The notes: generated by a model from the letters alone, not told the origin. A stretch of 64,000 bases of DNA from DAIDKA01 sp049792815 (GCA_049792815.1 JBARBG010000057.1:1-64000); one strand, 5' to 3'; counted from the stretch's first letter, positions 24,211 through 33,932 are shown. Made by a program: numbers and translations.

Positions 24211-26715
24211 ATGGATCGCATTTCAACGCGCAGTTCCTACGCCATCGCCATGGCCGTGTCAGCGAGCCTCTACTGCTGTGGCGCGCTCGCACAGCAGGCC
24301 CCAACGACCACCTCCAGCACCCAGAAATCCAGCGACACCGACAACGGCACCCTGGAGGAGGTCACCGTCACCGCCCGCTACCGCTCGGAAAACCTGCAAC
24401 AGACCCCCATCACCATCACCGCGCTGACTGCGGCCGATATTCAGGCACAGCAGCTGGTGAACGTGAATGACTTAGGTTCGGTGGTTCCGAACGCCTACTT
24501 CAGGACACCGGTCAGCAACTACGGCCCGACGGAGACCATCGGCCTGCGCGGCATCACCCAGGTGGATTTCAGCTACACCTTCGAGCCCGCCGTTGCGGTC
24601 TACGTGGACGATGTCTATCACGCCACCGAAACCGGAGCGTCGATGGACCTGACGGATCTGGAACGCGTTGAGGTTCTGAACGGCCCGCAAGGCACGCTGT
24701 TCGGGAAAAATGCCCTCGGCGGCGCCATTCGCCTGATCACGGTCAAGCCCAAGGGCGATGACTCCGGCACCTTCGCCGTCACCTACGGCCAGCACCACCG
24801 CGTGGATCTGAAGGGAATCGGCGACTTTTCCCTGGTCCCGGACAAGCTCTTCATACGCATCATCGGCTCATCCAGTTCCGAAGACGGCTTCGGACACTAC
24901 CTGGATTTCGCCTGTTCGATGGCGGCGCAGGGAACGCCGGCGCTGTCAGGCAGCCTGCCCGAGACCATCTCCCCGACGCAGGGCAATGGTTGCGCACTGG
25001 GCGGCCTGGGTGGCTTCAGGCATGAGGGGGGCAAGGTGGAACTGCGCTATGTCGCCAGTGATGACCTGGAGATCAACCTCAACGCCAACTACACCAAGCA
25101 GGCCGACGAGCCGTATCCGCAGGCCCTGCTGACGATGTACCAGACGACGGATCTGATCAACTCCCTGTATTCGAACGGACTGGTCTTCCCGAAGTACGGC
25201 ATCAACTACACCGGAAATCCAGGGTTCGTTTCTCCCAGTCCCTACGACAACTACGCAACCTTTGGTGACGTCGTGACCGGGCAGCAGAACGATCCGACGG
25301 CCTACCTTTCCGAGTGGGCCATACCGCTGACGGTGGACTACCGGATCAATGACAACCTGCATGCCAAGTTGATCCTGGCGTATGAGACCTACCAGTCGAA
25401 CTGGTCCAACGACAGCGACCTGACTCCCTTTGGTCTGGTTCAGACCACCTACCTGCAGGAGCATGGGCAGAAGTCCGCCGAATTCCGCCTGGAAGGCACC
25501 TCGCTCGCGAATAAGCTCGACTGGACCACGGGCCTCTTCTTTTACGATTCCCACGACCTCGCCTACAACACGACCAACTTCGATGCCTTCGCCTTTAAGT
25601 CCTTCATCTTCCCGAACGGCCTGCTGGGCAACAATGTCGCCAACGACTCCTACACCGACAAGAACAAGTCGGCGTTCGTTCACGGCGAATACAAGTTCAC
25701 GGACCAGTGGTCGGTGTCGGCGGGCGTGCGCTACACGGATGAGAACAAGGCCAATGTGTTTGACCATGTGAATGAGTATCCGGCCGATTCCATCGTGGTG
25801 CCGAACCCCAAGACCCTGTCCTCGAGCCGCTTCGACTACAGTGGCAGCGTCAATTTCCAGGCCACCAATGACATCCTGTTCTACGGCTCAACGGCGACCG
25901 GCTTTCGTTCACCGGGCTTCAATCCACGGCCCTTCACCGTGGGACAGTTGCAGGAAGTCCCGGGCGAGCACGCCATCCAGTACGAGCTTGGCAACAAGAG
26001 CGACTTCCTGGATCACCGGCTGCGCGCCAACACCGCGATCTTCTACATCGATTACCAGGCTCACCTGACCCCGGTCAACGCCACCCAATGCGATGCGCCG
26101 ACGGATCTGAATCCGGCCACCTACCAGCTGGCCCCGGGAGCGACCTGCCCCGTCGGCACGTATTACGCGGGCACCGGCGGTCAGCCCTGGTTCCTCACCG
26201 TGGTGGAACCGGCCAGCATTCGCGGCATCGAGGAGCAGCTTTCCGCCACACCGCTCGACGGACTGCGCATGGACCTGAACGTTGGCTACAACCAGTTCCA
26301 CAGCAACGCCAGCAATCCGTCCGCGCCGGGCTATGTGAATCCTACGGTCAAACTGCAGCCCGCACTCAATATGAGCGCCGGCATCCAGTACGATCTGAAA
26401 CTGGGCGCGGCCGGCACGCTCGCACCACGCCTCGACTGGACCTACCAGTCATATCAGACCAATGGTCCGATCGCTGCGGTCCAGGTGCATCCGTACTACA
26501 TCATTCCCGGCTACGGCCTCTTCAACCTGCGTCTGAATTACACCCCCACGATTGGCAAGTGGAATATCGCGGCAGGCGTCACCAACCTGTTCAACAAGTT
26601 CTATTGGCAACAGCTGGGCGCCAATTCAATACCGCCGGCGCTGGCGGTGTCCGGACGGGTCGGTACTCCCGGCCTGCCGCGGGAATGGACGGTCACGTTC
26701 ACGAAGAACTTCTGA
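24211..26715 (+). CDS. TonB-dependent outer membrane receptor (island of aromatic-ester genes)
   Basis: An 834-residue receptor. The signal peptide (AIAMAVSASLYCCGALAQQ) is followed by the usual short sequence before the plug (LEEVTVTARYRSENLQQTPI) and the plug domain (ETIGLRGITQ, AVAVYVDDVYH, VEVLNGPQGTLFGKNALGG). A long beta-barrel ends with Phe (TVTFTKNF), as needed for Bam-dependent insertion. AAGGGGGAA lies just before ATG 24211. There is no FecA-type signalling extension. Between a carboxylesterase, LigAB and a tannase-family esterase, uptake of a plant phenolic or aromatic ester is more likely than a siderophore, but this is inference. Confidence 0.9.
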   Translation: MDRISTRSSYAIAMAVSASLYCCGALAQQAPTTTSSTQKSSDTDNGTLEEVTVTARYRSENLQQTPITITALTAADIQAQQLVNVNDLGSVVPNAYFRTPVSNYGPTETIGLRGITQVDFSYTFEPAVAVYVDDVYHATETGASMDLTDLERVEVLNGPQGTLFGKNALGGAIRLITVKPKGDDSGTFAVTYGQHHRVDLKGIGDFSLVPDKLFIRIIGSSSSEDGFGHYLDFACSMAAQGTPALSGSLPETISPTQGNGCALGGLGGFRHEGGKVELRYVASDDLEINLNANYTKQADEPYPQALLTMYQTTDLINSLYSNGLVFPKYGINYTGNPGFVSPSPYDNYATFGDVVTGQQNDPTAYLSEWAIPLTVDYRINDNLHAKLILAYETYQSNWSNDSDLTPFGLVQTTYLQEHGQKSAEFRLEGTSLANKLDWTTGLFFYDSHDLAYNTTNFDAFAFKSFIFPNGLLGNNVANDSYTDKNKSAFVHGEYKFTDQWSVSAGVRYTDENKANVFDHVNEYPADSIVVPNPKTLSSSRFDYSGSVNFQATNDILFYGSTATGFRSPGFNPRPFTVGQLQEVPGEHAIQYELGNKSDFLDHRLRANTAIFYIDYQAHLTPVNATQCDAPTDLNPATYQLAPGATCPVGTYYAGTGGQPWFLTVVEPASIRGIEEQLSATPLDGLRMDLNVGYNQFHSNASNPSAPGYVNPTVKLQPALNMSAGIQYDLKLGAAGTLAPRLDWTYQSYQTNGPIAAVQVHPYYIIPGYGLFNLRLNYTPTIGKWNIAAGVTNLFNKFYWQQLGANSIPPALAVSGRVGTPGLPREWTVTFTKNF

Positions 26716-26721
26716 AGCAGC

Positions 26722-26750
26722 CCGGCCCTTCGCTGGCAGCGAGGGGCCGG
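26722..26750. terminator. Hairpin between convergent genes
   Basis: A 13-base stem (26722-26734 with 26738-26750, one G-T mismatch) and a 3-base loop lie in the 37-base gap between the receptor stop and the tannase-family stop. No T-run follows on either side, so it is a candidate bidirectional terminator or 3'-end stabiliser. Confidence 0.55.
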
Positions 26751-26752
26751 TA

Positions 26753-28345
26753 TCAGGGCGCCGCGCAGCGGAAGTTTGCGGCCTCATCGATGCTGCCCTG
26801 ACCGGTATAGCGCGCGACCTGCGGATAGGGACATAGCGGCCTCGAGCGCACTTCCTGAGTCTTGACGACGCGCGCGGCGCGGATCGAATCGGGCGCCTTG
26901 CCCTTCTCGACCCAGTCGACGAGCGCCGTCACGGCATCGAAGCGGTCCGTTGCGACGCCGCCGCCGCAATGACCCATGCCGGGCACCATGAACAACCGAA
27001 AAAACTGCGGTGTATCAGGACCATTGCGGGTGAGCGCCTGCTCGTAGTAATTGACGCCCACCATGGGCTGCAAAATCGGATCGGCCCAGCCATAGGTCAT
27101 GATGAGCTTGCCGCCGCGGCGCCTGAAGCGCGCCAGATCGGTGTCGGTGGCATTGACCAACTGGCCCCAGGCATCCAGCTGGTGGGTATCGCGGTCAAAA
27201 TCAAAGCTGCGATAGTCATAGTCCGGCTGTGGCGGGGTGTGCACCAGGTAGCGCAGGGTGCCTTCGGCCAGATTGAAATCGGCGGCCTTGCGGTCAGGCT
27301 GGGACGCAACGATGAGATTCATCCAGCCGTTGGCCGCTTCGCTGCCCGGCATGAAGCCCGGGAACAGCTGCTGGCCATGGCTGACCGGCCCGCCATAGAT
27401 CTTCGCCAGCGTCGCAGTCTGCGCGCTCGTGAGACAGGTGTCATTGTCCGTACCGGCCGCGCACGCCGGCAGATCCGTCTTCACATCCAGCGTGCAGCGA
27501 CGCGGATCATCGATCTGTCCATCCTGCAGGCCATCCACGGCATCGCATTTGGACATGACGGCCCGGGCCACCACTGCGAGCTTCGCGGCCGACAGGGGCG
27601 CGGCATCCAGCGCCCGCTGATTCCACACCGCTCCCAAGGTGAAGCCGGTCTGGTTGATCCAGGGCGAATTGGCGAGGATGCCGTCGAAATCCTGCGGATA
27701 GCGTTCCGCCTCGATCATTCCCTGGCGTCCGCCGTTTGAGCAGGAGTTCCAGTAGGAAGTCTTGATGTCCCGGCCATAGTAGGCCTGGGTGATGTCCTTG
27801 GCGGTCACCGCGGTGAGATTGACGGCGCGATAGGCATAGTCGATGGCCTTGGCGGGATTGCTCAGCACGAAGGTGCCACCCGGCTCCTTGCGCGCGTCGT
27901 GCCCGGTATTGGTCTGCGCGAAGGCGAAACCCGCCTGCAGCGCCGCATTGCGCTGTGCCACCCGTGTCGGATCCTCGAGCGATTCGCCGGCATGGCCACC
28001 ATTGCCGATCATGTAGAAGCGTCCGTTCCAATGCGCTGGAAGACTGACCTCGAAGGCAATCTCAGGCGCGAGTACCCCGTTCACTTGGCAATGCGCCGGA
28101 ACTGCGGGGCCGGCCGCCACCGCCTGCGCCTTGAGGGCTATCACTTCGCGGGCGGTGTACTGACCCAGCGCGTCACAGCTCATGTGCGGTGCGAACTTCG
28201 CCTGGGTGTAGTGGCTCAAGGAGTTGCGCGCCGCGCTGAAGGCCTGCGCCTGGACGCGCTGGGCGCCCAGGGTCAAGGTGACGGCTGCAACACCTACAAA
28301 CAGGGGCGGCGCGATCTTACGGTAGCATCCCTTTTGGCTTGGCAT
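26753..28345 (-). CDS. Tannase/feruloyl esterase-family secreted hydrolase
   Basis: A 530-residue enzyme of the tannase family, which includes tannase, feruloyl esterase and the MHETase branch. A signal peptide precedes the mature start. The nucleophile motif is CSNGGRQG, the Asp is in YGWADPI, and the His is in GMGHCGGG. The Cys beside the Ser and the Cys after the His form the disulfide typical of the family. A Ca-binding-like insert (DGLQDGQIDDPRRC) is also visible. Start 28345 is supported by GGGGAG upstream. It would release gallate-, ferulate- or protocatechuate-like acids that LigAB could use. Confidence 0.9.
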   Translation of the reverse strand: MPSQKGCYRKIAPPLFVGVAAVTLTLGAQRVQAQAFSAARNSLSHYTQAKFAPHMSCDALGQYTAREVIALKAQAVAAGPAVPAHCQVNGVLAPEIAFEVSLPAHWNGRFYMIGNGGHAGESLEDPTRVAQRNAALQAGFAFAQTNTGHDARKEPGGTFVLSNPAKAIDYAYRAVNLTAVTAKDITQAYYGRDIKTSYWNSCSNGGRQGMIEAERYPQDFDGILANSPWINQTGFTLGAVWNQRALDAAPLSAAKLAVVARAVMSKCDAVDGLQDGQIDDPRRCTLDVKTDLPACAAGTDNDTCLTSAQTATLAKIYGGPVSHGQQLFPGFMPGSEAANGWMNLIVASQPDRKAADFNLAEGTLRYLVHTPPQPDYDYRSFDFDRDTHQLDAWGQLVNATDTDLARFRRRGGKLIMTYGWADPILQPMVGVNYYEQALTRNGPDTPQFFRLFMVPGMGHCGGGVATDRFDAVTALVDWVEKGKAPDSIRAARVVKTQEVRSRPLCPYPQVARYTGQGSIDEAANFRCAAP

Positions 28346-28398
28346 ACTCGCTCCCCTGGGAATGCCCCAGCATAGACCGATGTCTGAAGGAGATCGAT

Positions 28399-28974
28399 AT
28401 GAAAGCACCTCGTACAGTCCTGTTGCTGGTCGCGGCTTTGCTGCTGCCGGTTGGCGCCGTGATGGCCAGCTCCTATGGCGACACGGTCACTCTGTTCAAG
28501 AACGCCGGTCAGAGTGCGGCCTATTTCAACGACTGCTATGGCTATGCCGTCTTCCCGACCGTGGGTAAGGGTGGCTTCGTCGTGGGTGGCGCGCATGGAA
28601 CCGGCCATGTCTACGAACACGGCCACTACATCGGCGAGGCTGCGGTGACTCAGCTTAGCGTCGGCTTCCAGGTCGGCGGCCAGGCCTACAGCCAGATCGT
28701 CTTCTTCAAGGACAAACGCGCGCTGGAAGAATTCACCGGCGGCCAGTTTGCCTTTGATGCGGGAATGGGCGCGGTCGCCATTACCGCGGCCGCCGGCGGC
28801 ACGATGGGCACCGAAGGGGCCAGCGGCGATGTGAGCGGCGGCAAGAAGGACGCCCTGACGGCGGGCAAGTACTACAAGGGCATGGCCGTATTCACCATCG
28901 TGAAGGGCGGCGCCATGTATAACGCCACCGTGGCCGGCGAGCGCTTCTCGTTCAGGCCGCGCGATAATACCTAG
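28399..28974 (+). CDS. SYLF (YSC84/DUF500) lipid-binding-domain protein, secreted
   Basis: A 191-residue protein with a signal peptide (LLLVAALLLPVGAVMAS) and one SYLF domain: YGYAVFPTVGKGGFVVGGAHG, VGFQVGGQAYSQIVFF, then FAFDAGMGAVAI and a final KYYKGMAVFTIVKGG. The domain binds phosphoinositides in eukaryotes; in bacteria it is an exported protein of unknown role. AAGGAG lies before ATG 28399. It is divergent from the tannase-family gene, with only 53 bases between them. Confidence 0.85.
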   Translation: MKAPRTVLLLVAALLLPVGAVMASSYGDTVTLFKNAGQSAAYFNDCYGYAVFPTVGKGGFVVGGAHGTGHVYEHGHYIGEAAVTQLSVGFQVGGQAYSQIVFFKDKRALEEFTGGQFAFDAGMGAVAITAAAGGTMGTEGASGDVSGGKKDALTAGKYYKGMAVFTIVKGGAMYNATVAGERFSFRPRDNT

Positions 28975-29004
28975 TTCGGCCCGTAGTAAAGACGAGTAGC
29001 TCAT

Positions 29005-29032
29005 GGGCCGCTGGCGGCACCGCCAGCGGCCC
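29005..29032. terminator. Strong GC hairpin after the SYLF gene
   Basis: A perfect 13-base stem (29005-29017 with 29020-29032) with a minimal loop lies 30 bases after the SYLF stop. It is the only structured element in the gap to the flavin reductase. No U-tract follows, so intrinsic termination may be weak. Confidence 0.55.
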
Positions 29033-29085
29033 GGTCTTGGGCCACTGCTGGTAACCTAGCGAGGTTATGGCGGCGTGGAACCCAA

Positions 29086-29706
29086 ATGACCACTTTCCAT
29101 GTGTATGAACCCGGCGCGGGCCATGGCCTGGCCCACGACCCACTCAATTCAATCGTCGCCCCACGCCCCATTGGCTGGATCTCCAGCCGCAGCGCCAGCG
29201 GCGTGCGCAACCTCGCGCCCTACAGCTTCTTCAACCTCTTCAACTACAAGCCGCCCATCGTCGGCTTCGCCAGCGTCGGGTGGAAGGACTCGGTGGACAA
29301 CATCAGGGCAACCGGCGAGTTCGCCTGGAACCTGGTGACATGGCCGCTGGCCGAGGCCATGAATGCAACTTCCGCGGCCGTTCCCGCGACGCAGGATGAA
29401 TTTGAACTCGCGCACCTCACCCCGGCCCCCGCCCTGCTCATTGGCGCCGCGCGAGTCGCCGAGAGTCCGGTGTGTTTTGAATGCCGCCTGTCGCAGCTGC
29501 TGCGCCTCACCGACAGTCACGGCGCGGACACCGACACCTGGCTGGTGCTGGGCGAAGCGGTCGCCATCCATATCCGTCAGGACCTGATCCGCAATGGCCT
29601 GTACGACACCGCGGCCGCGGAACCCATCATGCGCGGTGGCGGTCCCGCCGATTATTTCCGGCTGGATCCGGCCTCGAAGTTCCAGATGTGGCGGCCAAAA
29701 CCCTGA
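29086..29706 (+). CDS. Flavin reductase-family (FMN-binding split-barrel) protein
   Basis: A 206-residue flavoprotein of the flavin-reductase-like family: IVAPRPIGWISSRSASGVRNLAPYSFFN, then WNLVTWPLAEAMNATSA and a C-terminal GGGPADYF loop. Members reduce free flavin or act with partner oxygenases. No two-component monooxygenase is adjacent, so its partner is unknown. The next gene begins inside its 3' end, which implies co-transcription. Confidence 0.85.
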   Translation: MTTFHVYEPGAGHGLAHDPLNSIVAPRPIGWISSRSASGVRNLAPYSFFNLFNYKPPIVGFASVGWKDSVDNIRATGEFAWNLVTWPLAEAMNATSAAVPATQDEFELAHLTPAPALLIGAARVAESPVCFECRLSQLLRLTDSHGADTDTWLVLGEAVAIHIRQDLIRNGLYDTAAAEPIMRGGGPADYFRLDPASKFQMWRPKP

Positions 29707-31925
29707 AGACCCCCGCCATGCTTGCCGTAGTGGCGCTGCTCGCATCATCCGCGGTGCTGGCGGATCTTGCATCGCAGTCCCATACGGACGCGGCCGGGCG
29801 CATTCAGGTCGACGTCCATTTCGACTGCTCACTCGCCCCGCCCCTGCAGGCGCTGGCCGCGGCCGGACTCTCGGCCACCTCGACCGTGAAGTCCGGGACG
29901 CTGTGCGTCGTGGAAGGCTGGACCCCACCCACTGCGCTTGCGAAGCTCGCGGCAGTCGGCGGGGTGAGCCGGCTCGCGGCCCCATCCTATGTGCTGCCAG
30001 TGCGGCCCCGCGCGCTGCGGCCCGTGATTCACACACCGGCGCGCGCGCCCGTGGAAAAACTGGGCGCAGCGGACTCCATTGATGGGAATGGCATCTCGAT
30101 CATGCGCGCTGGGCAGTTCCTCAACCAGACCGGTGTCTCCGGCGCGGGAGTGACGGTGGGCGTGCAGTCCACCGGCGTGTTCAGCCTGTCAAGCATCCAG
30201 GCGCGCGGCGAACTGCCGGGCTCAGTCACGGTGCTCTACCCCGCAGGCAACAACATCCCGGCAGCGGCCGATGAAGGTACGGTGCTGCTGGAGGAGATCC
30301 ACGCCGTGGCACCGGGTGCGAATCTGATCTTCTGCGGGCCGTGGACTTTCGTGGACTACATTTCGTGCCTGTCACAGCTGGTCAGCGCGGGCGCCGGCAT
30401 CGTGCTGGATGACACGGGTTTTGTCAGCGACGGCGTGATGTCGCAGAACAATGATCAGACCAGTGCGGTAGCGCAAATCCTCGCCCAAAACCCGGGAACC
30501 CTGATGCTCACTGTGGCGGGCAATAATGGTGGCACCTACTGGGAGGGCGATTACGCACCAGTGAGCGCCGCGAGTACCACGCTGCCCACGCTGTCCTGTC
30601 CTGCCGGCGCCGGAACAACCGACGGGTACGTTGCTACGTTCGGCGGCAGCAGCAGTGAGACCCTGACGGTGACAGGCTATGACAGCTTCCCGCTGCTGCT
30701 GGCCTGGGCCGATCCGCCCGGACAGCTCACGAGCGACTTCGATGTGTTCTGGATTGCAGCGGGTGCCACGACGCCGACGGGATGTTTTTCCACATCGGGC
30801 GCCACCAGCGACCAGGTTCAGCAGTCGGTCAGCCTGCCGCCCGGCACGTATACCCTGGTCGTCGCCTCGCCTGATGCAAGGGCCGCGGGGAAGTTCCTGA
30901 AACTCTGGGCGGGTGGGGATGGCCTGACGATGTTCTCGACGGCGACCGCGGGCGGGGTGGTCACGCCCCAGGCGCTGGCGCCCGGCGTGCTGATTGTCGG
31001 CGCGGTCAATGGCTCCGATGGCGTCGGCAATGGCATCGAACCGTTTTCGAGCACGGGGCCGGTGACGATGGTCTTCCCCGCGTCCGCGCAGCTGCAGGCG
31101 CCCACCCTGGTCGCACCCGATGGCATTGTGGTGGATGCTGCTGGAACCTACTTCGAGTCGGAGTTGTTTCCCGATGGCAATTTCTACGGGACGTCGGCCT
31201 CGGTGCCGAATGCGGGGGCGGTCGCCGCATTGCTGCGCAGTGCCTTCCCCACTTTGAGCGTGTCCCAGATCACCAGCGCGCTGCAAAGCGGCGCCACGGT
31301 GCTGGGCGGCGCCGCGCCGGATGAGGTGTACGGCTACGGCCGGGTCGATGCGCTGGGCGCGCTGGGCACAGTCCCCGCACCCACGATGACGGCGCTGACT
31401 GACGCATCGAGTTCGGGCAGTGCCAGCACTGCGACCCAGCCCTTCATGATTAGCGGCACCGGCGCACTGCATTTCACCGTCAGCAGCAGCAATACCGCCC
31501 TGGTGCCCAACTCGATCGTGAATGCCGGGACACCCGGCGTCACGGTCTCCTCGGGCTGTGGAACCACTACGCTCAGCTGCACGCTGTTCGTGACTCCGGT
31601 TCTGGGTCAGAGCGGGACGGCGACGCTCACCGTCTCGGCGCTCGATGGCGCAAATCGCGCGGCCTCCGCGCAGCTGCTGTTCACCGCCACCGATCCCGCG
31701 CCGGCTCCGCCTCCGCCTCCACCTCCGCCGCCGCCCAGCGGCAGTCCTGGTGGGGGCGGCGCATTGCAGGGATGGGCGCTGCTGTGGCTGGCGCTCGCCG
31801 TGTGGTCAAAGGTACAAAGTGAGCTTCAGAACGCCCGAGAAGGGCTCAAGCGGATGCACCTGGATGCCATCCATCCCCGCGGCCGGTTCGCCCGCAAGTC
31901 GCGAAGTGTAGTAGTAGCCCGATGA
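29688..31925 (+). CDS. Secreted S8/S53-like peptidase with degenerate triad and C-terminal membrane/sorting-like tail
   Basis: About 745 residues. GTG 29688 gives a signal peptide with basic N-region (KTLKTPAMLAVVALLASSAVLA); ATG 29718 is the alternative. The domain has a subtilase-like order: GVSGAGVTVGVQSTGV where active enzymes have Asp, an EEIHAVAPGAN segment, and a clear serine motif (YGTSASVPNAGAVAALL). The Asp appears lost. A beta-domain, a polyproline run and a GGGG plus hydrophobic helix (from 31749) follow, resembling GlyGly-CTERM-type sorting ends. About 40 further basic residues overlap the opposite TonB-receptor gene and may be non-native. It could be an inactive homologue or an unusual subclass. 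Confidence 0.7.
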   Translation: MAAKTLKTPAMLAVVALLASSAVLADLASQSHTDAAGRIQVDVHFDCSLAPPLQALAAAGLSATSTVKSGTLCVVEGWTPPTALAKLAAVGGVSRLAAPSYVLPVRPRALRPVIHTPARAPVEKLGAADSIDGNGISIMRAGQFLNQTGVSGAGVTVGVQSTGVFSLSSIQARGELPGSVTVLYPAGNNIPAAADEGTVLLEEIHAVAPGANLIFCGPWTFVDYISCLSQLVSAGAGIVLDDTGFVSDGVMSQNNDQTSAVAQILAQNPGTLMLTVAGNNGGTYWEGDYAPVSAASTTLPTLSCPAGAGTTDGYVATFGGSSSETLTVTGYDSFPLLLAWADPPGQLTSDFDVFWIAAGATTPTGCFSTSGATSDQVQQSVSLPPGTYTLVVASPDARAAGKFLKLWAGGDGLTMFSTATAGGVVTPQALAPGVLIVGAVNGSDGVGNGIEPFSSTGPVTMVFPASAQLQAPTLVAPDGIVVDAAGTYFESELFPDGNFYGTSASVPNAGAVAALLRSAFPTLSVSQITSALQSGATVLGGAAPDEVYGYGRVDALGALGTVPAPTMTALTDASSSGSASTATQPFMISGTGALHFTVSSSNTALVPNSIVNAGTPGVTVSSGCGTTTLSCTLFVTPVLGQSGTATLTVSALDGANRAASAQLLFTATDPAPAPPPPPPPPPPSGSPGGGGALQGWALLWLALAVWSKVQSELQNAREGLKRMHLDAIHPRGRFARKSRSVVVAR

Positions 31926-33932
31926 GTTCGCGTGCGTGTTGAAAAGGTTGTAGAGGCTCAGCTGCAACTTCAGATTCGGACTGAATCGGTAACCCGCGTC
32001 CAGGTTGAATTCCCCGTAGCCCGCGTCTTGCGGAAACTGACTGCCATCATTGATGGGATAGGGTCCGAGCTTGCGCCACTGCAGACCGCCGAACCAGGGC
32101 CCGAGGTGGTTGAGCAGCACGCCGAATGAGCCGATGAATGCCGGGGCAGCGGCGATCCAGGGACCCGGCAGGTCAAACGCGGCCACATCGCCGCGATAGC
32201 GCGCGTGCGAAAACCCCAGATCGGTATTGAACTCGATCCACTGCCGCGGATGATACTGTGCGGAAAGTTCGACGCCGCGCCGGCGGCTGGGCGCGCTGGC
32301 CGCGTCCTGGCCGACATCGGCGTCGTAGGCCAGCTCCGAATCGAAGTCCTGTTGAAACACCGCCAGCTGCATCGACAGCCGCGCGATCACATCGCTGCGA
32401 ATGCCTAACTCCAGGCCCTGGGTTGGCGCCAGCAGCGGTGTCGCACCGGCGCTGCCGGGCACACCTTCCACCGGCACGGTCCCGAATACCCCGCGCACAT
32501 CATCTGAATGAAAGCCGCGACCGGCACTGAAATACAACTCGGTCTGGGCGAAGGGCCCCAGGATCACGCTGCCCTTGGGCTGCAGCAGCGTCTCATCGGT
32601 GGTCCCCTGAAAGCCGGTGGTCAAACTGCGATCGCTGGCGCGGTAGTACTCCTCGCGCACACCCAGCACCGTGCGCAGCCACGCCCGCCAGTGCGTGGTG
32701 TCGGCCAGATACGGCCCCAGGTCCAGCAGATGCACCTGGTCGGCGTTGCAGACGCCGCCGGGGGCGTCGACCTGAAGCGCGGGTCCTTCCACCTGCGGCA
32801 CTGAACAGTAGTCGAGCGCGCTGCGGTACCGGGTATGCAGGCGGTTCACGTACGCGCTGTCATCGCGCACCTGCACTGCGACCTCAGTCTCGTTCTCTAG
32901 GGTCCCCAGCATCGTGCCGAAAACACCCGCCAGCAGGCCCCCGGTGACGGTGCGTGTCTCGGTCTGCTGCTCCTGGTCGCCATTGACCGGATCATTCAGG
33001 AAATGGGTGAAGTCGTTCCAGAGAATCATCCGACTTTCGATGTAGTAGGCGCTGGACCTGAACTTCCAGCCCGGTCCGGTCGTGGCGTAGTGCACCGACA
33101 GGCTGTGCCGCTGCGAGAGATTGCCATCGCTGGGATCCAGGGTGCCGAAGCGGCCGATCAACCCCTCCTGGATGGCGCGCAACGGCTGGTCCGTGGTCAG
33201 GTTGCCCTGGCCGTGGAAGTACAGGGCCGTGACGGCGTAGCCGTTCTCCTCGGTACCGTGGCTGTAGCGCAGCGCGCCGGCGACCTTCTCGAAGTCGTCA
33301 GCATGCGTGAACGGCCCGTCCACATGACCATAGTAGGCGCCCCCGAGGATCCGGTCGGTGGCGCTCAGGTGGTCCGTGCCGCCGGCGAATACGTTGTAGA
33401 CGCCGAGCGTGCCGGCCGCGAGCGCGACCTGGTCGGGAACATCATCGGCCAGCTTCATGTGGGTCGAGGCGACGGAGCCAAAGTCGCCGATCGCTGCGTA
33501 GTACGGGCCCTTGGTGTAATCGAGCCCATTGGCCAGCTCGGGCATGATGAAGTTCAGGTCCGAATAGCCCTGGCCATGGGTATTGGTCGGGCGATTCACC
33601 GGCATGTCATCGACGAAGTTGGCGATGTCGGTGCCGTGATCCAGGTTGAAGCCGCGGGCCAGGTACTGATTCGCCTTGCCTTCGCCGGAGTGCACGGTGA
33701 CCACCAGTCCCGGCACGCTCTCCAACAGCTGCCCCACCCGGTACGCCGGACGCAGATCAAGCTCCTGCTCGGTCACCGAACCCTGGCTGGCGGTGGTGGC
33801 CGTTCCCAGAAGGTCCAGGCGCGAGGCGGTCACGGTGACCTCCTGCAGGGCCTCCTCGCCCAGGGCAAGACTCGGGCAGGAGCAGGCCGCGAGCAGCAGT
33901 CCCGCCGACAAGGCGTGGTTGGGAAACTTCAT
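31806..33932 (-). CDS. TonB-dependent outer membrane receptor, second
   Basis: A 708-residue receptor with signal peptide (AGLLLAACSCPSLALGEE), a short ALQEVTVTASRL sequence before the plug, a plug containing YLARGFNLDHGTDIANFVDD, and a 22-strand-type barrel ending in LTLYL. The plug pattern (RGFNLDHGTDI, PVNRPTNTHGQG) matches a recurring family of proteobacterial receptors whose ligand is not established. The start codon lies in the arm of a strong hairpin (33930-33960), and no ribosome-binding site is visible upstream. The last 120 bases overlap the tail of the opposite peptidase gene. Confidence 0.87.
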   Translation of the reverse strand: MKFPNHALSAGLLLAACSCPSLALGEEALQEVTVTASRLDLLGTATTASQGSVTEQELDLRPAYRVGQLLESVPGLVVTVHSGEGKANQYLARGFNLDHGTDIANFVDDMPVNRPTNTHGQGYSDLNFIMPELANGLDYTKGPYYAAIGDFGSVASTHMKLADDVPDQVALAAGTLGVYNVFAGGTDHLSATDRILGGAYYGHVDGPFTHADDFEKVAGALRYSHGTEENGYAVTALYFHGQGNLTTDQPLRAIQEGLIGRFGTLDPSDGNLSQRHSLSVHYATTGPGWKFRSSAYYIESRMILWNDFTHFLNDPVNGDQEQQTETRTVTGGLLAGVFGTMLGTLENETEVAVQVRDDSAYVNRLHTRYRSALDYCSVPQVEGPALQVDAPGGVCNADQVHLLDLGPYLADTTHWRAWLRTVLGVREEYYRASDRSLTTGFQGTTDETLLQPKGSVILGPFAQTELYFSAGRGFHSDDVRGVFGTVPVEGVPGSAGATPLLAPTQGLELGIRSDVIARLSMQLAVFQQDFDSELAYDADVGQDAASAPSRRRGVELSAQYHPRQWIEFNTDLGFSHARYRGDVAAFDLPGPWIAAAPAFIGSFGVLLNHLGPWFGGLQWRKLGPYPINDGSQFPQDAGYGEFNLDAGYRFSPNLKLQLSLYNLFNTHANSSGYYYTSRLAGEPAAGMDGIQVHPLEPFSGVLKLTLYL

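Noticed and set aside
30372..31472. Leftward 366-residue frame opposite the subtilase-like gene
   Set aside because: Composition is Arg/Gly-rich without a fold; the rightward frame has a signal peptide and a GTSASVP motif.
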